The position numbers were made by a program, and so were the translations under genes. The notes under the pieces are model-generated. The model ran no database searches and was not told where the DNA came from. It saw only the letters and a list, made by a program, of their open reading frames with translations. From CAZLMW01 sp964560875 (GTDB lineage Bacteria; Myxococcota_A; UBA9042), in the NCBI GenBank assembly GCA_964560875.1, contig CAZLMW010000188.1, positions 1 to 10,969 on the forward strand: a DNA stretch of 10,969 nucleotides, read 5' to 3'. Shown here in pieces: positions 1 through 5,693 of this stretch. How positions within the stretch are numbered: position 1 is the first letter of the stretch; each line of letters opens with the position of its first letter.

Positions 1-1895
1 TGTTCGGCGATGACCTTGGCGAGCTCCGGACCGATGCCGTTGACCGCGCTCAGCTGCTCCACGGACGCTGTTCGCATCCCCTTGACCGAGCCAAAGGCCT
101 GCAGGAGCGCTTTTCTTCGCGCTGGACCGACGCCTGGGATGTCATCGAGCGCCGATTTCAGGGTTCTCTTGGCCCGGCGCTTGCGGTGAAACGTGATCGC
201 GAAGCGGTGGGCTTCGTCGCGCAGGCGGGTCAGCAGGAACACTTCGTCGGACGTTTGCGACATCACGACGGGATGCTGTTTACCGGGCTGGAAGACGCGT
301 TCTGGGCTGCGTTTGCGCTTGGCTGAATCGTCGGACGACTGGGTTCGGGCCTTGGCGAGACCGACCACATCCACGTCGTGAACGCCGAGGTCTTGCAGCG
401 CCGCCACCGCCATCTTGAGCTGGCCGATTCCGCCGTCGACAACAACGAGGTCTGGCAGCGCGGTGCGTTCTTTGAGTCCGCGCGAGAAGCGGCGGTTGAG
501 CACTTCGTACATCATCGCGAAGTCGTTCGGGGTGTCTCCGTAGCGGATCTTGTAGCTGCGGTACTCCTTGCGCGCGGGCTCGCCGCCTTCGAAAACGACC
601 ATCGACGCGACCGGATCGGTGCCCTGGATGTTGCTGATGTCGTAGCACTCGATGCGTTCGGGTACGGCGCGGAGCTCGAGTTTGCTCCGGAGGCTCTGGA
701 GCACCGCCCTTGCGCCGCCTGCACGGAGGCGGTCTTCGAAGACCTGGGCGGCGTTGTCGTTGGCCGCTTGGACGAGGCGCTTCTTGGAGCCCCGGCTGGG
801 CACGGCGATCTTGACCAGGCGTTCCGCGGCGCCACGGTCTCGGCGGGTATCGGTCAGCCACTCCGCGAGCACATCGGGGTTGTCGATCGCGTCGGGCAGC
901 AGCACGTCGTCGGGGATCTCGTGGCCGCGGTTGTAGAAGTCCTGCACAAAGCCCGCGAGCACCTCTTCATCCGGGAATTCCTGGCCCTGCAGCGCGTAAC
1001 CGTGTGACCCGAGCAGCGTTCCGGTGCGGAAGCGAAGGACGGCGATGGCCAGGCGCGCGCCCTCGCGAAAGATGCCGATCGCGTCGATGTCCCGGCGGCT
1101 TCCGAGCAGGACCGTGTGTTGTCGCTCAAGGCTTCTTTGCACCGATCGCCATTGGTCGCGCAGCATCGCGGCGTGCTCGAATTCCTCGTTGCCGGCGGCG
1201 CGGAACATCCGGTCCTTCAGTTCACCCACGAGCTCCGCGCGGCGGCCGTCGAGGAACATGGCGACGTCTTCGATGTGGCGGGCGTACTCGTCCGATTCGA
1301 CCGGCAGCACGCAAGGCGCGGGGCATCGCTTGATTTGGTATTCGAGGCACGGGCGGCTGCGGTTGCGATAGACCTGGTCGCTGCAGGTGCGCAGCTTGAA
1401 GTAGCGGTTGACCTGCCGGAGCGTCGCGCGGGCCGATGATGCTGACGCGTAGGGACCGAAGTAGCGGGCGCCATCGCGGGCCGGTTTGCGCACGACCTGC
1501 AGGCGTGGAAATGCGTGTTTGCGCCCGATCCGCAGGTGAATGAACCGCTTATCGTCCTTGAGCTTGACGTTGTAGCGAGGCTGGAACTTCTTGATGAGCT
1601 CGTTTTCGAGCAGCAGCGCGTCCTTGGCGGTGTTGGTCAGCAGCAGCTCGATGTCGCCGAGCTCGCTGGCCAGCAGGTGCACGAAGAAGCGGTCGTCCTG
1701 CCGCAGCAGGTATTGGCGCAGGCGCGCGCGGAGGCTCTTGGCCTTGCCGACGTAGATGACTTCGCCGGCCCGATCTTTCATCAGGTAGACGCCAGCGTGG
1801 TCAGGCGCCTGGTCGACCCGCTCCTTGAAGTCAAAAGCCTGCAGGTCACCGCTGCCAGCGGCGTCGTCGTCGCTGAGCGCACCGGGTCGGGCCAC
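1..1895 (-). CDS. uvrC: Excinuclease ABC subunit C (UvrC), 3' end outside window
   Basis: UvrC makes both incisions around a DNA lesion in nucleotide-excision repair, acting in the cytoplasm after UvrA/UvrB have loaded. The frame is open from a GTG at 1895 to the window edge (631 codons plus two bases). The N-terminal GIY-YIG nuclease is visible as GVYLM (residues 35-39) and IYVGKAKSLRARLR (from 47). The UVR/UvrB-binding motif FEHAAMLRD lies near 239. The RNase H-like nuclease has ECYDISN (Asp419), VVVDGG (Asp487) and RDEAHRFAITFHRK (first His at 563); the spacing matches the catalytic Asp/Asp/His set of E. coli UvrC. Helix-hairpin-helix repeats follow (DIPGVGPARRKALL and VNGIGPELAKVIAE). Only a few C-terminal residues should be missing. 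The GTG is the only usual start between the preceding in-frame stop and the GIY-YIG domain; it lacks a clear Shine-Dalgarno sequence, so it may rely on coupling to the gene 57 bp upstream. One oddity is DGGIGQL where DGGKGQL is usual. Identification is firm; the start is less certain. Confidence 0.96.
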   Translation of the reverse strand, partial: MARPGALSDDDAAGSGDLQAFDFKERVDQAPDHAGVYLMKDRAGEVIYVGKAKSLRARLRQYLLRQDDRFFVHLLASELGDIELLLTNTAKDALLLENELIKKFQPRYNVKLKDDKRFIHLRIGRKHAFPRLQVVRKPARDGARYFGPYASASSARATLRQVNRYFKLRTCSDQVYRNRSRPCLEYQIKRCPAPCVLPVESDEYARHIEDVAMFLDGRRAELVGELKDRMFRAAGNEEFEHAAMLRDQWRSVQRSLERQHTVLLGSRRDIDAIGIFREGARLAIAVLRFRTGTLLGSHGYALQGQEFPDEEVLAGFVQDFYNRGHEIPDDVLLPDAIDNPDVLAEWLTDTRRDRGAAERLVKIAVPSRGSKKRLVQAANDNAAQVFEDRLRAGGARAVLQSLRSKLELRAVPERIECYDISNIQGTDPVASMVVFEGGEPARKEYRSYKIRYGDTPNDFAMMYEVLNRRFSRGLKERTALPDLVVVDGGIGQLKMAVAALQDLGVHDVDVVGLAKARTQSSDDSAKRKRSPERVFQPGKQHPVVMSQTSDEVFLLTRLRDEAHRFAITFHRKRRAKRTLKSALDDIPGVGPARRKALLQAFGSVKGMRTASVEQLSAVNGIGPELAKVIAE

Positions 1896-1952
1896 GGGTC
1901 TGTTCCGCGAGGTGTCGAAGCGGTCGGCCGTTGAGCCGGCCGATACGAAAGC

Positions 1953-4288
1953 TTATTCGGGCTTGACGGGTTCGGGGGCGGCGGGCGCCTTGGGAGCTTC
2001 GGGAGCGGCGGGCGCCTTGGGAGCTTCGGGAGCGGCCTTGCCACCTTCGGGTGCGGNNNNNNNNNNNNNNNNNNNNNNNNNNNNNNNNNNNNNNNNNNNN
2101 NNNNNNNNNNNNNNNNNNNNNNNNNNNNNNNNNNNNNNNNNNNNNNNNNNNNNNNNGGAGCGGCGGGCGCCTTGGGAGCTTCGGGAGCGGCCTTGCCACC
2201 TTCGGGTGCGGGGGCCGGCGCGGGCTCGGGCTTGGGCTCGCCAAACGTCGGGTTGCCCACTTTGACGTTGAACGGGTTGGCCGCGGGTGCCGCCTTCTTC
2301 GCCGCGACCTTCTTGGCGGCGTCGGCGTAGCGCTTGCGGTCGCCCTGCTTGATCTGCAGCCAGGCGTCGGTCCGCTCGATCTCTTCATCCTTGTCAGCCG
2401 CGGTCATCAGCGCCTTGACGTAGGTCTGCCACGCGGCCGTACGACGCATGCTCTGAATCGTGCTGCGAAGGCTGTCGCGCTCTTCCTTCTCGACCTTCTT
2501 GCGGTCTTCGGCGGACGCATCACCGGACGGCTTCACCTCGGCCCAGCGGACCACGTAGCGAATCTTGCCATCGGCGCTCTTGAACACCTTGTCGGCGAGC
2601 GGCGCGTCCTTGTTGAGCTTCCAGGCGACGGCCTCGACCTCGGGCAGGTTGCCCATGCCGGGGATATCGCCGGGCTTGGTTTCGCGGGCGGGCAGGCCGA
2701 GCAGCGCTTCGAGGCTGCCGGTCATCGCGCGGGTCGGCGCAGTGCCGATCTGGCCGCTGGTCGACGCGATAAGCGGGCTGTCTTCTTTGCCAGTGGCCTT
2801 CTTGTTCCAGCCTTTGACGACCTCGGACAGCTTCTTGTCCTTGGCTGCCGTTGCGGCGGCGAGCACCGACTTGGCGACCTCGTCCAGTTTGCCCGCCGCG
2901 CGCTCTTCGGCGACCAGGCCCTTGGCGAGCTTGACCTCCACGGCGGCGAGCGGCGTGACCTTGGCGTCGATCTTGCCCTCGACGCGGATGACCCACCAAC
3001 CGTGGCTGCCTTCGACCGGTCCGACCACGTCGCCGACCTGCGCGGCCTGCACGGCGGTCGCGACGGCGGGACCAAACGGCGAGCGACCGAGCGCTTCGAC
3101 GGACTTGTCATCGGGGAACAGGCCACCGACGTCTTTGGTCAGGTCGTGCTCGGTCTTTTCACCGGCGACGCGCGCGACGTGCTCCTTGATCCAGCGGGCG
3201 CGGTCGGCTTCGGGGACGTCGGTGATCTTCTTGGATTCGCCGGCGTCCTTGGCCTCTTTCTTGTCTTCGTCGTCGCCACCGCTCGTTGCGGGAGGAGCCG
3301 CGATGGCGATCTTGCCGGCGATGGCGTCGTCGAGCTCCTTCTTGAGCCCGGCGGCGGCGGTCTTCTTGGTGCTCCACTCGGCCTCAGCTTCCTTGAGCGC
3401 GTCGCCCGAGAGCCCTTCCTTGTTGGGCGCCTTGAAGAGGATGCCGCGAACGCTCCATTTGCCCGGCTTGTTGTATTGCTCGCCGGCCGCTTCGTAGGCG
3501 GCTTTGACCTTGTCGGCGTTCTTCTTGGCCCACGCGGCGGCGTCTTCGTCGGTCACTTCGACGGTCACCTTGGCGGCGTTGGCGTCGATGCTGACGTACT
3601 CGAGCTGCGGGCGTTTCTTCTCGGCGACCTGCACGGCGTCGAGCTCTTTGTCGCTGACCTTGATACCCGTGGTCGCGATCTGCGCCATCTTGTCGCGCAG
3701 GATCTCGCGGCGCAGGAAGTTTTCGAACATCGTCTTGGTGGTGCCGAGCTGGTAGCGCACGAAGATGTCGTACTTGCGCGGCTCGAAGTTGCCGTTGTCG
3801 TCGGTCCACGTGGTGCCGAAGATCGCCTGGAGCCTGAGCACGCGGGCGGTCAGCTCCTTGTCGCTGACACTGAGGCCACGTTCACGGGCGTCGCGGCCCA
3901 CCAACACGGACTCGATGAGCTCGGTCATCACCTTTTCGCGCTTGATCGGCGGCACGGGACCGTCGAATGGCACGAGACCGAACAGCTCGTTGGGCACGCC
4001 CGAGAAAAGCAGACGCGTCTTCTCGTAGCGGTTGGCGGCCTGCAGGCGGTCGACACCGGATGCGCCCAGGGGCGGGGGATCGGCGGACACGCGCATCGCC
4101 AACTCGACATCGGCCGAGGTGATCGGCTCGCCGTAGACCTCGACGAGAACACCCTGCTGTTCGGCGCCCGGACGGCCGGTGATCGGCCCGCCAGACGTGT
4201 TGAACGTGAAGATGAACGCCAAGATGATGATGCTGAGCAGGGTCCAGATGACCCACGAGCCGGATTGTTGGCGAAATGTCTCGAGCAT
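1953..4288 (-). CDS. PpiD/SurA-type membrane-anchored periplasmic chaperone (parvulin-like), interrupted by assembly gap
   Basis: This is a predicted inner-membrane protein that helps fold secreted and outer-membrane proteins. It opens with MLETFRQQSGSWVIW and one membrane helix (about residues 12-29), the usual PpiD anchor. A SurA_N-like helical chaperone region follows (about 30-270), then a parvulin-like fold from WSVRGILF (278) to GWWVIRV (about 430), a second PpiD-type C-terminal region (about 520-640) and a Pro/Ala/Lys-rich tail. The parvulin region carries a Lys/Asp/Glu-rich insertion and lacks both expected histidines (RGIL for RHIL, GWWVI for GYHII), so isomerase activity is doubtful; E. 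coli PpiD is also regarded as a poor isomerase. No Cys is present. I chose the ATG at 4288 over an in-frame GTG at 4318 because GGAG sits 8 bases upstream and the product then begins like other PpiD proteins. The gap at 2057-2156 breaks the frame as written; with the flanking 55-bp overlap collapsed, the frame is continuous and ends APEPVKPE-stop at 1953 (726 aa). uvrC follows after 57 bp. Confidence 0.9.
1975..2030 (-). repeat. Short in-frame tandem repeat coding AAPEAPKAP units
   Basis: Left of the gap the minus strand codes for two consecutive APEAPKAPA units before APEPVKPE-stop. The DNA is nearly identical between units (period about 27 bp). This repetition probably broke the assembly at this point. 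Such tails are low-complexity and probably disordered. Confidence 0.75.
2002..2056. repeat. 55-bp direct repeat, left copy abutting the gap
   Basis: This 55-bp segment is identical to 2157-2211, ends exactly where the Ns begin and codes on the minus strand for the PAPEGGKAAPEAPKAPAA part of the tail. Exact identity at both gap edges fits two contig ends that overlap. A real tandem repeat is the alternative. Confidence 0.95.
2057..2156. other. Assembly gap of 100 Ns
   Basis: Exactly 100 Ns lie inside the Pro/Ala-rich tail of the PpiD-like gene. The round number suggests a placeholder, not a measured length. Because 100 is not a multiple of three, reading through it produces a false frameshift and a false C-terminus that runs to about 1781, into the uvrC coding region. 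Confidence 0.97.
2157..2211. repeat. 55-bp direct repeat, right copy abutting the gap
   Basis: This segment begins at the first base after the Ns and matches 2002-2056 base for base, in the same reading phase. Joining the copies removes 155 bases and leaves 2181 bases (727 codons with stop) from 4288 to 1953, an exact multiple of three. Confidence 0.95.
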
Positions 4289-4406
4289 GGCGGTTGCTCC
4301 GGGAATAGCGGCGTACACGAAAACTGTGTAAGCCCGCGCAGTTGGCGGCGGCTTGCGGATAGCAGCAAGACGCGATCATCAAGCCGCACGCGCGCGAGGG
4401 TCGCGC

Positions 4407-4435
4407 ATATTGGCCGCACACTGCCCACAGGTCAA
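4407..4435 (-). promoter_or_regulatory. Candidate sigma70-like promoter for the PpiD-like/uvrC operon
   Basis: Read on the minus strand, TTGACC (plus 4430-4435) and CAATAT (plus 4407-4412) are separated by 17 bases. The -35 matches the consensus at 5 of 6 positions; the -10 matches at only 3 of 6 but keeps the key second A and final T. Transcription would begin near 4400, giving a leader of roughly 110 bases before the ATG at 4288. This is a pattern match only, in a phylum whose promoters are poorly modelled. Confidence 0.4.
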
Positions 4436-4480
4436 TGATCGATGACAGGTCTCGGTGAGATGAGAGGCTTCGGTGAGTTG
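4427..4480. repeat. Three degenerate 18-bp tandem repeats upstream of the PpiD-like gene
   Basis: The three consecutive 18-mers start at 4427, 4445 and 4463. The first two share acaggtc at the left end and gatg at the right end (about 12/18 identical overall). The second and third share tcggtgag and agree at about 14/18. The first copy overlaps the candidate -35 box. They could be operator sites or a decayed tandem duplication. Confidence 0.55.
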
Positions 4481-4512
4481 GGTCGGCCGCCGGTTACCTT
4501 GCAGCGGCTCGG

Positions 4513-4785
4513 TCAGCCCGTGGTGCGGCGCATTTTCCAGCCAACGAGGCCCGCGATGGCGAGCACGGTGGCGTCCGCAGCGACCAGCACCGGCGTGATG
4601 TGCGTGCCGAGCCCGATCGCGACGACGAAATGCAGCAACGGCACGACAAACAGGCCGAGGGTCAGGCCAACGGCGCCGAGCTCGAGCGGTGGACGGTCCG
4701 GTAAGGCCGCCATGGCCAGCGCGATTCCGGGGAGCGCGGTCGCGTACAGGAAGAGCAGCGTGTCGATCGCGATTGTGCCGAGCAT
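4513..4785 (-). CDS. Small integral membrane protein of unknown function (90 aa)
   Basis: I do not recognise a family. The product begins MLGTIAIDTLLFLYATALPG and is strongly hydrophobic, with about three membrane helices (roughly residues 4-27, 35-58 and 64-83), short polar loops and a basic end (WKMRRTTG) likely to face the cytoplasm. The ATG at 4785 has a stop (TAG) 12 bases upstream in frame, so no longer start is possible there, and there is only a weak Shine-Dalgarno sequence. It is divergent from the glycosyltransferase gene, 43 bases from that gene's preferred GTG. It also lies 224 bp upstream of the PpiD-like gene on the same strand. The ATALPG region recalls membrane proteins encoded near glycosyltransferases, but this is only a resemblance. 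The helix pattern makes a real gene more likely than a chance frame. Confidence 0.65.
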   Translation of the reverse strand: MLGTIAIDTLLFLYATALPGIALAMAALPDRPPLELGAVGLTLGLFVVPLLHFVVAIGLGTHITPVLVAADATVLAIAGLVGWKMRRTTG

Positions 4786-4828
4786 GGACCGATGCTATGG
4801 CAGCGGCCCGCAAACCGCGAGAGGGCCC

Positions 4829-5581
4829 GTGAGCGTCGTATCCGCCAGTCCGCAAACCGATGTCCCCGACGGGCAGGGTCGAGACACCGCAAGGACCCGG
4901 CCCGAGGTCAGCGTGGTCATCGCCGCGCACAACGAAGTCGACGCCATCGCGGACGTGGTCAACGGTGTCCGTGCCGTTTTGCCGGCCGCTGAGCTCATCG
5001 TCGTCGATGACGGCTCGATCGATCCGACGGGCGCTCGTGCGCGCGAAGCCGGGGCCAAAGTCATCTCGTTGTGGCCCAACCGCGGCAAGGGCGTCGCGCT
5101 GCGCGAAGGCATCGCGGCGTCAAAGGGGCGCTGGTTGCTGTTCATCGACGGGGATGGCCAGGACGATCCCGCCGACATCCCGCGTTTGCTCGAACATGCA
5201 GCAGACGGTGTCGGGCTTATCAACGGGTCGCGTTTCCTCGGCACGATGCACAGGGGCGCGATCAGCGGGCCCAACCTCATCGGCAACATCGCGATGACCG
5301 GCACACTGGACCTGCTTTTCGGCGCAAAGGTCACCGATAGCCAGGCGGGTTTTCGTATCTTTGACGGCGATCTGGCGCGTCGAATGCCGTTGCGGTCACG
5401 CGAATATGAGATCGAGACCGAGATGCTTGCCAAAGTCCTGCGCAGCGGCATGCGCGTGGTGGAAGTGCCGGTCGATCGCTATCAGCGCAGCAGCGGCGTA
5501 ACGGACTTCCGCCGCGTCCGCAACGGCCTGCGCATCCTCGCCACCATTATCCGCGAGCGCCTTGAGCCGCCTGTCCGGTGA
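4829..5581 (+). CDS. Glycosyltransferase family 2, polyprenyl-phosphate sugar synthase type
   Basis: This is a predicted GT-A fold enzyme that transfers a sugar from a nucleotide donor, probably to a polyprenyl phosphate at the inner face of the membrane, for envelope glycan synthesis. Visible motifs are EVSVVIAAHNE (from about residue 26), VVDDGS (Asp60-Asp61), the metal-binding DGDGQDDP (Asp107, Asp109), NGSRF, SQAGFRIFD and YEIETEMLAK, followed by EVPVDRYQRSSGVTDFRRV; all are typical of DPM1-like family 2 enzymes. The protein is 250 aa with no membrane helix, so it would be soluble or peripheral. I chose the GTG at 4829 because GAGAGGG lies just upstream and the leader before the domain is short. 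An in-frame ATG at 4784 would overlap the start of the divergent membrane-protein gene. The donor and acceptor cannot be read from the sequence. Confidence 0.9.
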   Translation: MSVVSASPQTDVPDGQGRDTARTRPEVSVVIAAHNEVDAIADVVNGVRAVLPAAELIVVDDGSIDPTGARAREAGAKVISLWPNRGKGVALREGIAASKGRWLLFIDGDGQDDPADIPRLLEHAADGVGLINGSRFLGTMHRGAISGPNLIGNIAMTGTLDLLFGAKVTDSQAGFRIFDGDLARRMPLRSREYEIETEMLAKVLRSGMRVVEVPVDRYQRSSGVTDFRRVRNGLRILATIIRERLEPPVR

Positions 5582-5621
5582 GCCGCGCAAACAGCGCCGC
5601 CTGTCCAGTGAGCCCTGCAAA
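5566..5621 (+). repeat. Direct repeat of about 26 bp spanning the glycosyltransferase stop
   Basis: The first copy is 5566-5591 and the second 5596-5621, offset by 30 bp with three mismatches. The first contains the end of the gene (PPVR-stop); the second, in the same frame, reads PPVQ-stop. This looks like a small duplication of the gene end, leaving a dead copy in the spacer. No T-tract or strong hairpin suggests a terminator. Confidence 0.75.
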
Positions 5622-5693
5622 TGGCGTCGATGACCGAGAGGATATGGCATCATTCGCGGCGCCTACGACGATGACCCGGTCCGGGACAACCTC
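5582..5693 (+). promoter_or_regulatory. Spacer between glycosyltransferase and lipoprotein genes; no clear promoter
   Basis: This 112-bp spacer holds the second copy of the direct repeat and then the leader of the lipoprotein gene. I find no convincing -35/-10 pair. The only ribosome-binding candidate is CGGGA about 9 bases before the ATG at 5694. The lipoprotein may be read through from the glycosyltransferase gene or have its own non-canonical promoter. Confidence 0.3.

Noticed and set aside
378..1439. Plus-strand frames across the uvrC region (378-1007, 1116-1439)
   Set aside because: They are antisense shadows; the minus strand encodes an unmistakable UvrC throughout.
1781..1952. Extension of the PpiD-like frame past 1953, giving an 845-aa product
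   Set aside because: It exists only because the 100-N gap shifts the frame. The extension overlaps uvrC in another frame and has an Arg/Thr/Ser-rich composition typical of a wrong frame.
4289..4318. GTG at 4318 as the start of the PpiD-like gene
   Set aside because: The ATG at 4288 has a good Shine-Dalgarno sequence and starts the typical N-terminal anchor; the extra ten residues add nothing recognisable.
2051..4438. Long open frame on the plus strand opposite the PpiD-like gene (795 codons, running through the Ns)
   Set aside because: It is a GC-rich antisense shadow with no domain, and it depends on reading through the gap.
4442..4828. Long N-terminal extension of the glycosyltransferase from 4442
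   Set aside because: The extension runs antisense through the small membrane-protein gene and has no domain; the family 2 domain starts about 25 residues after the GTG at 4829.
5660..5693. Short inverted repeat CCCGG-T-CCGGG before the lipoprotein start as a regulatory hairpin
   Set aside because: The arms are only five bases with a one-base centre, which cannot form a proper hairpin and is expected by chance in GC-rich DNA.
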